This document shows positions 12,131 through 22,882 of a stretch of DNA of 41,117 nt, one piece after another. The notes beneath the pieces are model-generated. The model had not been told where the DNA came from and did no database searches. It was given only the letters and a program-made list of their open reading frames with translations. The DNA comes from Helochares maculicollis. Its lineage: Eukaryota > Arthropoda > Insecta > Coleoptera > Hydrophilidae. Within the stretch, counting starts at the first letter, position 1, and every line of letters begins with the position of its first letter. A program made the translations under genes and the position numbers. Where the stretch lies: NCBI GenBank assembly GCA_033557835.1, contig JAWQRO010000371.1, positions 1-41,117 of the forward strand. The letters run 5' to 3'.

Positions 12131-13617
12131 CTGGAGATTTTGCAAGTTGATGAATGTTTTCAAACTCAGGAGATTTTTAATTCATAAATCAGGATACAAC
12201 TGAAATGCCAGAACTTTCGTAAGGTTCCTGCGTATTTTTCAAGCATTTATATACAAGCAATGTTTAAGTCCAGAAAGTCCAGTCTCTTAAGACTTTCGTT
12301 TAATCTGTATTTCCAGCCAAATCTTAGTTCGTAAATTATATTACCGTTTCAGAGATCTGTTCTTCCAGTTTTAATGATCGAGGATCTCAAGATAAGATAA
12401 GCGGATAATAATAAATCTTGTGCAACGACACAAATGGTACATAAGCAGATTACAATTAATATTTCATTTGATTAGATTTCAATTGATTGTCACCTATGTA
12501 CACTCGGGAGGCATATACAGAAAACACGCTTCACATAAAAATAGACATGAAACCTCATTACGTAATTCTATTAAAGCTACGCTGCCTCCCAATGCAAAGA
12601 TGAAACCCACTCATGTTTATCTACAGTTTGATAACCTTTATGCAGAAAATAAAATCCAGCATATACGTTTGAAGAAACTGAGCTAAATTGATTTTAACAA
12701 TTTCGACTCGCTGCTTGTGACAATAAGCTGCTATAGTGCCCATTTAATAATTTACCAAAGCAGGCTCGTCACAAACTAGGACTGATCGAAAACAGGAAGC
12801 ATTTGCAAAACAACGTGGCAAAACAGTGAATGAGGAATAAACAAATTGTAGCATAACAAAATGTGGCAAAACAAGAAATGTAAGCCGAGAAAACATTAAA
12901 GTAATTACGGGGCTTATTACAATCAACACACAAATAGTTGTAGGTGAAAAACACTTAAATATTAATATCCACTTAGGTGTTGAAATACCTGTCGGTGATG
13001 AAATCGCTTAATTTGATTAGTGTTGATTGGAGCCATTTAGTCAATAAATTTGTATTCCTTAAAATGTTGTAGTTGTGATCAGTAGGGTTGTTTTTGTATG
13101 GAAAAATTGGTTTGCAATCAAGATTTGCGTCAGGAATCAAAATCGATTTTTGATCATTAGAGCTGATTTACTTAAGCATTTCGTTTTAATAACAGTTGCT
13201 GTAGTTCGGAAAATGAATTTTTCGGGCTGCTTTAGTTAAATAAAAACTCCGTTTCTGATCAATTCAGTGGGTTTTGTTTTAAAGGTCTATTTAAACTCAT
13301 AACGCAGGATGGGTGAGCGTACATACAAAAAATTGTCGAAATTAAAGACTTACACAAAATGTGTTTCATTGAAAAATCGAAGTTTTTATTTAACAAACAC
13401 CTTATGAACAGAACATTTCAGTAAATTATTGTGACGAACGAAAAATGCACCAACCAATCGTGGTGCTAAATGAAATGCCAAAAAACAATTCATCTGAGCA
13501 AAGCGTCAATCGTTTTCATCCAGCGACAGGTACGTCAAAAGGGGGTATTACATGTTTCAAAGACGAAGGGAGTGTTTACGGCCGAGGTGATAACAAACAT
13601 CCAATTTTGCAACTTAC
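12131..13617 (-). other. larp intron 1, proximal part; no recognisable feature
   Basis: AT-rich single-copy-looking sequence between the minisatellite and the larp splice donor. I find no conserved exon, transposon terminus or RNA gene. A string TTAGGTGTTGAAATA near 12974 weakly resembles the inverted repeat of the mariner at the left edge, but no partner is visible. Confidence 0.4.
13612..13617 (-). other. splice donor of larp exon 1
   Basis: On the minus strand the exon ends AACCAGAAG and is followed by GTAAGT, a full-consensus donor. This fixes the 3' edge of the coding exon at 13618. No acceptor with Larp-like sequence was found between 1 and 13611, so intron 1 is at least 13.6 kb. Confidence 0.75.
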
Positions 13618-14247
13618 CTTCTGGTTTACCTTCCTCTTGTCTTTGGTGGCCCTGATGACGACCGGGGGATGCTGCCCGTTGACGGTGGTTTCTTGTTTTT
13701 GCGGCTGCAAAACTCTCTTTTCTTCCTTGCTGATGACCTGGGCTGCATTTCGGTTCTTTTGCCACGGGTTCACCTTAGGCAGAGGAGCTTCCACGAAGAC
13801 CTTCTTCACTTCCACGACTTCTTCCTTGTCCTTCCCCTGGGCGCTTTTGGCTTCCTTGGCCTCTTTGTTCGAAGAGTGTTCGCCTCGTTTCTCGCTCTTC
13901 TCTCCGTTGCCGTTCGTGTTTTTGTGGGTGTCTCGGTTGGCTTTTTCCCGTTTCCTTTCGTTTTTACGCTCCTTGCGGCTATGGTTAACCACCGGGGTGA
14001 AACTACCCCCATCGTCGGCCGAAGAGCACTCGGTCGGCTCGAGGGGTTGAGGGTTGTTTACCAAAGTTTTGGAGGTTTTCGGCTGTTGGGTCGGTTCTGC
14101 GGATTCGTTGATGTTTTCCTTGTTGCTGTTGTCGGATTTGAAATTGAGAACAGCATGAGCGTAAGAGGCTAGTGACGAGTCGGTATCCAGAGGCTTCTCC
14201 GGACCTGATCCAGCGGTGGTTGGATTTGTCACGAGTTGAGTAGACAT
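13618..14247 (-). CDS. larp: La-related protein 1 (Larp), first coding exon
   Basis: Larp1 is a cytoplasmic RNA-binding protein that acts on mRNA 5' ends and poly(A) tails and regulates translation of ribosomal-protein mRNAs. The frame starts at ATG 14247-14245 (MSTQLVTNPTTAG) and runs 210 codons to AAG at 13620-13618. A strong donor GTAAGT (13617-13612) follows, so the exon ends in phase 0. The product is disordered: a Ser/Asn-rich start (ASYAHAVLNFKSDN, residues 28-41), a Lys/Glu/Arg-rich stretch (about 90-148), then FVEAPLPKVNPWQKN (151-165), which I recognise as the conserved APLPKVNPW motif ahead of the La module in insect Larp. The La motif and the C-terminal DM15 repeats are not in the window and would lie to the left. 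Reading past the donor adds only 13 odd residues. Confidence 0.75.
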
Positions 14248-14290
14248 GACAAAAGTATATCAGGTGTAAACCGATCACCAACGATTATTT

Positions 14291-14430
14291 CTAAATTATA
14301 TTTAATAATCGAAACAACAATATGGGATGGTAACCATGTTCTACTAAAACAGCATGGCCATGGTGAGACGAGAGATACTCTATGAGAATACCCGAATATT
14401 AACAAAAACAAATGCCATTAGTCCACTTAC
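14291..14430 (-). other. possible 5'UTR intron of larp
   Basis: On the minus strand a strong donor GTAAGT begins at 14430 (context GGTCAGA then GTAAGTGG). A weak acceptor, AATTTAG, ends at 14291, about 43 nt upstream of the larp ATG. Splicing would remove 140 nt and join a non-coding exon lying above 14431 to the coding exon. The donor is good and the acceptor poor, so this is tentative. Confidence 0.25.
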
Positions 14431-14744
14431 TCTGACCATTTAGCGGTATAGCTCGCTAATAGTGGGCACAAATGAGATTTAAAGAAAAGCACGACTAAAT
14501 ACAACTGATAAAAGTTGCAGATATTTTGATCGACACATTTATTACTAGATGTTAACCTAAGTAGGGAATTAGGGAATTTCGCATTTACCCGTTTCCTCTG
14601 ACGCTAACCTCGTACCAAAGCTGGAGCACGTTTTTCAAATGTTGCTCTCTTCTTCTCGCGACCGACGTGAAGCAGTTGAGTTATGAAACTACCACGGCCA
14701 CGTAAAAGTGCAGATAATTTTTACTGCGCACACCAATCGCATTA

Positions 14745-17125
14745 CATTACAAGTTTGTTAGGCAAATTTAGCACCCATTCCAAAAACCAATTAATCATCG
14801 ATATACACTCATGTAGTCGACACGTTCCTTTGATGTCTATAATGAGTCAATCTTCCGCAACTTAACAGTTTGCCAAAATGATGTAATGGACTTTTTTGAT
14901 GTCTTCCGGTACCGCCACCTGTTTTGGGGTGACCAGAACACTCGACATCATTGGTGATTGTATGACTATGATTTAAAAACAGTAAATCCCTTCTCTACCT
15001 TTTGTCGTGGTGAAGAAGATCCGGAATAAGCTTTAATGTCCTTTGTTCTATTAAATACTAATAATAAATCAACACAGGAAAGTACTTTGAATTCATTGCT
15101 TTAATGTCGCAAAAGCAGAGTCACTAAAACATTGTAACTTGTGACCCAATCAGCGGATTGTTACATAACGAAGCAAAATGTCCTTTCTATCTTGTGGAAA
15201 CAACTCTAAACGGTTCTTACAATCATGGGCATGTTCTGTTTGGTCCACTGTGAGCAAACTTAGCACCCATTCCAAAAGCGAATTTCTCATCGACGTACGT
15301 TCATGCAGTCGACACATTCCTTTGATGTCTTTAAGGAGTCAATTTCCTGCAACTTTATAGTTTGCCAAAATGATGTAATGGACTTTTTTGATGCCTTCCG
15401 GTACCGCCACCTCTTTTGGGACGACCAGAACACTCGACATCATTGGTGATTGTATGACTATGATTTAAAAACAGCAAATCACTTCTCTACCATTTGACGT
15501 GCTGAAGATTCGGAATAAGCTTCAATATCCTTTGTTCTATTAAATACTAATAATAAATCAACACAGGAAAGTTCTTTGAATTAATTGCTTTAATGTCACA
15601 AAAGTAGAGTCACTGAAACATTGTAACGTGTGACCCAATCAGCGGATTGTTACATAACGAAGCAAAATGTCCTTTCTATCTTGTGGAAACAACTCTAAAC
15701 GGTTCTTAGAATCATGGACATGTTCTGTTTGGTCCACTGTGAACAAACTTAGCACCCATTCCAAAAACGAATTGCTCATCGACGCACGTTGATGCAGTCG
15801 ACACATTCCTTTGATGTCTTTAAAGAGTCAATTTCCTGCAACTTTACAGCTTGCCAAAATGATGTAATGGACTTTTTTGATGTCTTCCGGTACCGCCACC
15901 TCTTTTGGGGCGACCAGAACACTCGACATCATTGGTGATTGTATGACTATGATTTAAAAACAGCAAATCACTTCTCTACCATTTGACGTGCTGAAGATCC
16001 GGAATAAGCTTCAATATCCTTTGTTCTATTAAATACTAATAATAAATCAACACAGGAAAGTACTTTGAATTCATTGCTTTAATGTCACAAAAGCAGAGTC
16101 ACCAAAACATTGTAACTTGTGACCCAATCAGCGGATTGTTACATAACGAAGCAAAATATCCTTTCTCTCTTGTGGAAACAACTCTAAACGGTTCTTAGAA
16201 TCATGGGCATGTTCTGTTTGGCCCACTGTGAGCAAACTTAGCACCCATTCCAAAAACGAATTGCTCATCGACGCACGTTGATGCAGTCGACACATTCCTT
16301 TGATGTCTTTAAGGAGTCAATTTCCTGTAACTTTACAGTTTGCCAAAATGATGTAATGGACTTTTTTGATGCCTTCCGGTACCGCCACCTCTTTTGGGAC
16401 GATCAGAACACTCGACATCATTGGTGATTGTATGACTATGATTTAAAAACAGCAAATCACTTCTCTACCATTTGACGTGCTGAAGAAGATCCGGAATAAC
16501 CTTTAATGTCCTTTGTTCTATTAAATACTAATAATAAATCAACACAGGAAAGTACTTTGAATTCATTGCTTTAATGTCACAAAAGCAGAGTCACTAAAAC
16601 ATTGTAACTTGTGACCCAATCAGCGGATTGTTACATAACGAAGCAAAATGTCCTTTCTATCTTGTGGAAACAACTCTAAACGGTTCTTAGAATCATGGGC
16701 ATGTTCTGTTTGGTCCACTGTGAGCAAACTTAGCATCCATTCCAAAAACGAATTTCTCATCGACGCACGTTCATGCAGTTGACACATTCCTTTGATGTCT
16801 TTAATGAGTCAATATCCTGCAACTTTACAGTTTGCCAAAATGATGTAATGGACTTTTTTGATGCCTTTCGGTACCGCCACCTCTTTTGGGGCGACCAGAG
16901 CAATCAACATCATCGGTCATTGTATGACTATGATTTAAAAACAACAAATCACTTCTCTACCATTTGACGTGCTGAAGAAGATCCGGAATAAGCTTTAATG
17001 TCGTTTGTTCTATTAAATACTTATAATAAATCAACACAGAAAAGTACTTTGAATTCATTGCTTTTAACGTCACAAAAATAGCGTCGCTAAAAACATTGTA
17101 ACTTGTGACCCAATCAGCGGATTAT
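14745..17125. repeat. 490-bp satellite, about 4.8 tandem copies
   Basis: TTGCCAAAATGATGTAATGG starts near 14870, 15361, 15852, 16340 and 16831, giving periods of 489-493 bp. Copies differ by scattered substitutions only. Each unit ends with GTGACCCAATCAGCGGATTG. Most units also hold a roughly 60-codon frame beginning MSFLSCGNNSKR, which is broken in several copies and so unlikely to be coding. The array begins about 0.5 kb upstream of the larp start codon. Confidence 0.95.
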
Positions 17126-17214
17126 CATCAAATTTTGACAATTATTGTCTGAAGGTTGATACTTACTTAAAAATCAAACTGATCTCATGTCATAGTTCCT
17201 CCTATAAAAAGTAC

Positions 17215-17347
17215 TACCTTTTTTTGTTTTGGAAAAATGCCTTCGCATCCCACATGCTCCCGCATGTGGGTATGTCGGACTTGCACCGACTAAAAAACCA
17301 ACTTTTCGCCACTTTGGTGGTCGACCCCGGAATCGCCGTAAAAGACA
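17215..17347 (-). ncRNA. unassigned stem-loop-rich block (candidate structured RNA)
   Basis: This GC-rich patch stands out from its AT-rich flanks. Perfect 9-bp arms CCCACATGC (17249-17257) and GCATGTGGG (17262-17270) enclose a 4-nt loop. Next come 5-bp arms GTCGG (17274-17278) and CCGAC (17286-17290) around a 7-nt loop, a CCAC/GTGG hairpin (17309-17320), and the palindrome GGTCGACC (17319-17326). The block stops beside the TA where a mariner is inserted (17348-17349). On the minus strand AGGAGG (17203-17198) precedes ATG (17193-17191) by 4 nt, an oddly bacterial-looking arrangement. The orientation is a guess. I do not recognise the family. Confidence 0.3.
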
Positions 17348-17349
17348 TA

Positions 17350-18325
17350 TTGGGTTGGCAACTAAGTAATTGCGGATTTCACTCATAGATGGCTTCAGTT
17401 GAATTTTTAGGTTTGCAGACGTAGTACAAATGTAAAACACATTTTGTTATTTGACAGTTGCCAATTTAGCTGTCATTCAATAAAAAAAGTTTTTTGATCG
17501 GTTGCGTAGTTTTCGTTTGGCCTTCGTTGAAAAATGGAAAATCAAGAGGAACATTTCCGTCATATTTTGCTTTTTTATTTTCGCAAAGGGAAAAACGCGT
17601 CGGAAGCTCATAAAAAGTTATGTGCTGTTTATGGTGACGAAGCTTTAAAAGAACGGCAGTGCCAATATTGGTATGCTAAATTTCGTTTAGGTCATTTTCA
17701 CTCAAAGATGAAAAAAGCTCTGGTCGTCCAGTTGAAGTCGATGACGGCCTAATCAAAGCAATAATCGATTCGGATGGTCACAGTACAAAACGTGAGATTG
17801 CAGAGAAGCTTCATGTATCACATACATGCATTGAAAATCATTTAAAACAACTTGGCTATGTTCAAAAACTCGATACATGTATTCCTCACGACCTGCAAGA
17901 AACGCATTTAACCCAACGGATTAACAGCTGCGATTTGCTAAAGAAACGTAATGAAAATGATCCATTTTTAAAACGACCGATAACTGGCGATGGAAACTGG
18001 AAATATCAAGAGGAAAATATCGTGGAGCAGGCCAGGTGAACCAACTCAAACATTATCAAAAGCTGATATTCATCAAAAGGAGGTTTTGTTATCCGTTTGG
18101 TGGGACTACAAAGGAATTGTCTATTTTGAACTCTTACCACCCAACCTAACGATCAATTCCGATGTCTACATTGAACAACTAACGAAAATAAACAATGCAG
18201 TTGAAGAAAAGCGGTCCGAATGGACAAATCAAAAAACTGTTGTAGTCCATCATGACAATGCAAGGCCACACACATCTTTGGTCACTCGGCAAAAATGATT
18301 GGAGCTTGGTTGGGATGTAGGATAC
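17350..18325 (+). pseudogene. mariner transposase pseudogene, 3'-truncated
   Basis: A TA (17348-17349) is followed by the inverted-repeat-like TTGGGTTGGCAACTAAGTAA, a 5' leader and ATG at 17534 (MENQEEHFRHILLFYFRKGK). The mariner N-terminal helix-turn-helix region runs to GHF near 17700. A frameshift then moves to SLKDEKSSGRPVEVDDG (17702 on), and reading continues through LTQRINSCDLLKKRNENDP to ITGDGNWK, the first catalytic Asp (GDEKW in intact relatives). A second frameshift near 18000 leads to RKISWSRPGEPTQT (18008 on) and HHDNARPHTSLVTRQK with the second Asp. A TGA follows at 18296-18298. Homology stops after LGWDV near 18320, so the third Asp and the 3' inverted repeat are missing. It is dead. 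Confidence 0.9.
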
Positions 18326-18503
18326 TCCTACTTTGAAATACCGATAAAATTCGTCTGCGTTCCACCGGCGGCGTCATAGGGAATTCCAACAGTGGTTCTT
18401 AACATGTACATGTAATTAATATCTCGGCTACTAATTATGCCCCAAAATGCAAACGAAAACCTATCGCTTATTATTTCTTATATCTATCGCCCCTTAATTT
18501 TGA
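18326..18503. other. unassigned spacer between two truncated mariners
   Basis: About 180 bp joins the broken 3' end of one mariner to the broken 5' end of another. It matches neither transposase. It may be ancestral target sequence or a third decayed element. Confidence 0.4.
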
Positions 18504-19133
18504 AACAGGCTGTGTTTTGAGTATCCCAAACGTAAGAAATCGTGGGTAATGCCAGGACAACCATCAACATCGAGTACAAAACCGGATAGTTTTGGGAGGA
18601 AGACGATGCTGTATCTGTGGTGGGATCGGAAGGGAGTAGAATAGTGTACTACGAGCTTCTCAAACCCGTCCGCTACCGACAACAAATGATCAATTTAAAC
18701 CACGCATTGATCGACAAACGCCCAGAATGGGTTCGAAAACGCGACAAAGTCATTATGCAGCATGACAACGCTCCTGCACATTCGGTCAAAGTGGTCAAAG
18801 AAACGATTTCTTCGGTTGGTTGGAAACTCCTAGCCCACCCGCAGTATTCACCAGACCTGGCGCCTTCTGATTATCGCCTCTTTTAATCGATGGGACACGC
18901 ACTGGCTGAGCAATACTTCAAGACTTTCGAGGATGTAAACAAATGGCTCGATGAATGGATATCAATGAAAGTTGAAGCTGTCTTTTGGAATGGTATTCAT
19001 AAATTGCCCGAGAGATGGATAAAATGTGTAAACAGCGAGGGCCAATACTTAGAATAAAGAATGTTTTACCATTGTTTTTAAATAATTGCGTATTTTTCAT
19101 GGAAAAAAAAGTCAGTTTAAACTTGGGCACTTG
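18504..19133 (+). pseudogene. Mos1-like mariner transposase pseudogene, 5'-truncated
   Basis: Homology starts near YPKRKKSWVMPGQPS (18522 on), after the place where the first catalytic Asp should be. A frameshift near 18640 moves from MLYLWWDRKGV to IVYYELLKPVRYRQQMINLN. HDNAPAHS carries the second Asp and YSPDLAPSDYRLF the third, followed by an in-frame TAA (18884-18886) where Ala is usual. Reading then resumes (SMGHALAEQYF ... GIHKLPERWIKC) to a natural end at TAA 19055-19057. The 3' untranslated stretch ends in AAACTTGGGCACTTGATA (19117-19134), a plausible inverted repeat. It belongs to a different subfamily from the adjacent copy, so the two were not one element. It is dead. Confidence 0.88.
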
Positions 19134-19254
19134 ATAGGAAGAATTCTAAGATCTATCCATCTCATAATACATGAATGATGGGTTATTAGGAAAAAACACC
19201 GCTGGTGCTACAGATAAGAAAATTGAACATACTTATTAGAAAATTTTAAAAATC

Positions 19255-19735
19255 GTGTGCTACCAATTTTTACATTCCCCTTTCTATACGAAGTATTGGG
19301 ATCATAAAAAAATTAGACCTCGAGATTTTGACGGATCACCCCGTTTTGAGCGCCCCTGAATCCATTTTGACCATTTTTGGCATGTCTGTGTGTGTATGTA
19401 AACACGATAGCGGTCAGGCCGTATGAGCTGGAGCAATGAAATTTGGCATACGGCCATTATCGCACAAACTTAGATTTGTATCAACTTTTGAGGCATGTAG
19501 GACCACCGGAAGTACCTGTTTACCTACACAGTTTTGAACAATTTTCAAGTAAATTAGTCTTTAAAATTAAGCTATCGGAATAAAATTTCATGCACATCTT
19601 AAATATTGCAAAAAACTGACAGATAAAAATTGTCAACATGATTGGAGCACCGGAAATGCTGTTTTTATAATTTTGAAAATTCCAATTTTAGTAGGTTTTG
19701 GAATAAAAAAGTTTTCATAAGGAAAGCTAGATGTG
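19255..19735 (-). repeat. dispersed repeat F1 (ACTTCCGGT family), one copy
   Basis: Read on the minus strand this matches the tandem copies at 23868-25375. Shared blocks include GGACCACCGGAAGTACCTG, ATTTGGCATACGGCCATTAT and GAATCCATTTTGACCATTTT (given here as on the plus strand). It has no terminal inverted repeats that I can find and no intact long frame. The left end is a TTTTTACATTCCC-like string, also seen at the ends of the copies near 34838. Confidence 0.75.
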
Positions 19736-19895
19736 GACGGGTAATAAAACATTTTTGCGATATTTAGCGGCGATCTTAGTTCCATGTAGGGAATGATTCA
19801 TTGTTTGTTTCTTTCTTTTTTTCCCTCCAGACTGAAATTCCCCTCAGAAAGTAAAGTCATTTCTATGGAGTTGGACGGGCTCGCATAAGAATGTT
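19736..19895 (-). repeat. dispersed repeat F3, inverted relative to 36041-36240
   Basis: GAATGATTCATTGTTTGTTT, CCCTCCAGACTGAAATTCCC and GGAGTTGGACGGGCTCG reappear as reverse complements at 36060-36240. It directly continues the F1 copy on its left, so F1 and F3 may be parts of one composite element. Confidence 0.6.
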
Positions 19896-20557
19896 GACTT
19901 AGTTTCTAATGTGTACTTTGTCTCGCCTATCGCTTAATTAAGACCGTTAGGTCTTACCCCAAACTATGAACAACTCGCTGCACTAAATGCTTTGTTAATT
20001 AATCTGTCTTCGCTTTTTATGTGCGTAATTTGAAAGAAACGCTGAAGTTTATTAGAATTCCGATGAAGAAACGTTCACAAGTGTAGAAAAACCTCGATTC
20101 AATAGATATTGCTACAGAAATTAGAATGTTTAACTAAGTTTTACTTCAAGATAAGCTCCGTCTGTGAATATAATTCGCATTCGTTTTGTGTTATTCTTTA
20201 CTGGACAGAACGAGCCTCTAAGTGTAATTCCAAAACCTGCAAAACTCTGAAACAGAAAGCAGAACTTTTGAAACAGTTAGAATTTGAAAGACAGCCATCA
20301 AGAATACAAAAAAATTAAATTCGACGAAAATTCAGTTATTAAGAAATTACTGCTCAAAATATCTGTTTCAAGGACTAGTTTACTTGAACATTTTTAAAAA
20401 TTGTACAATCTTTCACTGGTTTTGATGGCCCAAAAGTTGATAAACATCTACAATGTTGCTATAATACCCATAGGCAGACATAACGGGCTAGTTCTTTTAT
20501 TTTACATATTATTTATGGTATCTGCCAATCGTTATTGTAAGTCCGCATGGCTATTCA

Positions 20558-20560
<3 letters not shown>
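19896..20560. other. intergenic, nothing recognised
   Basis: AT-rich sequence downstream of argos and upstream of the satellite-mariner cluster. A 69-codon frame at 20109-20318 is not like any family I know. Confidence 0.4.

Positions 20561-20610
<50 letters not shown>
20561..20610. repeat. (TA)25 microsatellite
   Basis: Uninterrupted TA dinucleotides for 50 bp, followed by ACATACATACACACACAC. It is likely length-polymorphic and could mimic nearby open frames. Confidence 0.98.
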
Positions 20611-20611
<1 letters not shown>

Positions 20612-21290
20612 CATACATACACACACTGATATTTCTAATTTTTATAGTTCAAAATGTCAATAGAACTGTATAATTTGTAATTATTTACATTTTGTAATGC
20701 AAATTCACAAGATGATGTTATTTTAAAAGTAATATGTATATTTATTGTTTTTATATTACTTATATTTATTTGCCACTGTTATTTTGCATCTTTTGTAATA
20801 AATCCGATTACGCTACATTTTTTGTTTGAATTCCAGCTCCTGCTAGATATCGTCGGTCTAAAGTAAGAAAGAGTAATGCATAACTTTCTCTCGTTTGAAT
20901 CGCGCGCCATTTCACTCCGTTCATCTGTCAGACGCTATTTCCTACTTTTTCCACGTAGTTCACAGTTATAGTATGGTTGCTGGGTGGATTAAGTAATGGA
21001 AATTACTCTGTATTTATTTCTTAAGATTGGAGGATTTCTAGGCCACCAATAACACGTATATTATAATAACGCGGTTGCCTAATGACAAGGACAATAAATC
21101 AAAATGACAGTTTGAATTAATATGACAGTGCAGTAGGCGAATGACTTTGACAGATCAACGCGTACGTACATGAACTCAGTGCAAACGTGATCGATTAAGT
21201 TTGCCTCTACGAAAATAAAAAATCGAACCCCAGCTTTCGTGACGATATTATTTGGTATCTACTTATAAACATCAGACTAATACATATAAT
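20611..21290. other. intergenic region 3' of argos, nothing coding
   Basis: A string TGACAGTTTGAATTARTRYGACAG occurs at about 21104 and again near 22769 inside argos intron 2, with similar flanks for about 60 bp. This points to a further short dispersed repeat. Nothing else is recognised. Confidence 0.4.
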
Positions 21291-21293
21291 TTT

Positions 21294-21315
21294 GAGGCGC
21301 TGACATCAGCGCCTC
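21294..21315. other. perfect 10-bp inverted repeat just beyond the argos poly(A) signal
   Basis: GAGGCGCTGA (21294-21303), a 2-nt CA centre, and TCAGCGCCTC (21306-21315) form a perfect inverted repeat. The outer AATTTT and GAAATT flanks nearly extend it to 16 bp. It is unusually GC-rich for its surroundings and lies about 45 nt past the first AATAAA after the argos stop. Confidence 0.8.
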
Positions 21316-21359
21316 GAAATTTTTTTGAAAGCTGAAACTACCCCAGTTTTATCAATCGA

Positions 21360-21365
21360 TTTATT
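21360..21365 (-). terminator. candidate argos polyadenylation signal AATAAA
   Basis: On the minus strand this is the first AATAAA after the argos stop codon, giving a 3'UTR of about 550 nt. No ATTAAA lies in between. It is a sequence match only. Confidence 0.35.
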
Positions 21366-21891
21366 TCTCTGTTTTATAAGTAAACACTACAATATATTTG
21401 AGCAATAAAAGTTTTTAAAAATTACATTATTTCTTCATATAAAATAAAATACGAATTTGGGAGACAATAAAAATAACAACTTCCATCGTCAAAATACACA
21501 GATTACATTAAATATATTCAAATATATATATAAAATCACTAACTTAGGTACTATATACAAATAATAACATTTAGGGGCGTTGGGTTAACAGCTGGCCAAG
21601 CCGGAGCTTAGGCACAGCTGTTTTCATAAATATATGGCAAAGACATCGTGTTTAAAGTGAGACAAACGACTACATAAGTCAGAGGAGTTACTTAATTATG
21701 TATATATATAAAAATAAAATCCTATTTACATCACGAGATATGTACAAGAGGGCAAACAAACGTGGGTCTAACGAATACTTTATACAACGTCATCACAATA
21801 AATGACTACAATGTAAGAGTTAAAAATCGTGAATGATATAAGAGTTTAGTTTGGCAAAGGGCAAGGTGGAAGAGGGCGGGCTTTTTAAACT

Positions 21892-22113
21892 TTAAGTTAG
21901 GCTACTGTTAGGTATGCAATAACCGCTGTAAGTACGAATGTCTTCGTCGCTGTATCCTTTTCCTGGGATGATCCCGTATTCCGTATGGTGTCGAGGGCAG
22001 TGATGACCATGCGAGCATTGGCAGAGCGTGTTGATGTTGACTTCGTCCATGAATTCTTGGCGTTTTCGGACGGTGAACAGTCGGCATGGCTCTTTTCTTT
22101 GGCACCGTAGTTT
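21892..22113 (-). CDS. aos: Argos/giant-lens-like EGFR antagonist, exon 3 (C-terminal)
   Basis: The acceptor CCTTTTTGTCTCGCAG precedes AAACTACGG at 22113. The frame gives KLRCQRKEPCRLFTVRKRQE, then NTLCQCSHGHHCP, GIIPGKGYSDEDIRTYSGYC, and ends SSLT before TAG at 21894-21892 (73 residues). The pattern C-x5-C ... CxC-x5-C ... C repeats that of the first domain in exon 2, so this is the third cysteine-rich unit. Joining in phase 0 to exon 2 yields CAPQS-KLRCQRKEPC, as I recall for insect giant-lens proteins. Argos is a secreted protein that sequesters the EGFR ligand Spitz. Two short overlapping frames exist in the same place on the same strand but lack the cysteine pattern. Confidence 0.82.
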   Translation of the reverse strand, partial: KLRCQRKEPCRLFTVRKRQEFMDEVNINTLCQCSHGHHCPRHHTEYGIIPGKGYSDEDIRTYSGYCIPNSSLT

Positions 22114-22882
22114 CTGCGAGACAAAAAGGAACACATTAAAAATTAAATGTTGACACTAAAGACTGGGATAGAATGTTTAGGTACTGAGGCCAACTTTAGG
22201 TCTCTAGACACTACTGGGTAGTCCCGTCTATCTTAGTCACTAAATACATATTTGGGAAGCAAGTAATTTGGGCGCTTAAGAACACCCAGTAAACTCTAAT
22301 CGCGAAATGTGTGGCTGAAAATGCTATTTTTTTATTTTGTAAGTTTTATATCAAGTTGTTCCTGGAATGCCCAGTGAAAACTCGAAGCTGGACTTTATCT
22401 GTATATCTTGGAAACATGGTTTAGTTCTTGGGCTCTGGTGACTACAGTTTAAGTATCGACACAGCAGTGACTTAGCATACATCTAGAACCAATTCTGCTT
22501 CGCTTACTGGGAATTCGCTCGCTACGATCGCTCATCCATTGCGGAGTCGAAATGCGTTAACACGCTTAAATATATACTCGAAAGATTGCATTAAAGAAGC
22601 AATAGTGGAAGAAACGAAGACGTAGAGTTTTAAAAACCGAGTTGCTAAATCAGCAGGAATAAACCTTATAGGCCACCCCAAATACACATATATAAGCACA
22701 GTGGCCTATAGACAGGGACATTTAAATTCAGAATTCGATAGAATTCGGAGAATGGTGCAATCGCAGTGACAGTTTGAATTAGTGCGACAGTTCAGTAGCT
22801 TATGCTCAGAGTGCACTTTTGACTGACAAATAGATTTGCGTAGGAATTGTTGGGCTAAGAAAATCTTATTTGCGTACAGAAA
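22114..22882 (-). other. argos intron 2, distal part; no gene
   Basis: Between the exon 3 acceptor and the chemoreceptor-like pseudogene. It holds a copy of the short repeat also seen at 21104, and a CGCTTCGC/GAATTCGCTCGC patch at 22497-22530 that echoes the motif of 340-1160. Confidence 0.45.

Noticed and set aside
13669..14172. 167-codon and 201-codon plus-strand frames opposite larp exon 1
   Set aside because: They are antisense shadows of the Lys/Glu-rich larp exon, which has a recognisable motif and a consensus donor.
17174..17440. 88-codon minus-strand frame over the stem-loop block
   Set aside because: It begins at GTG inside the mariner leader and crosses the element border at 17350, so it cannot predate the insertion. 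Its residues over the block reflect hairpin sequence.
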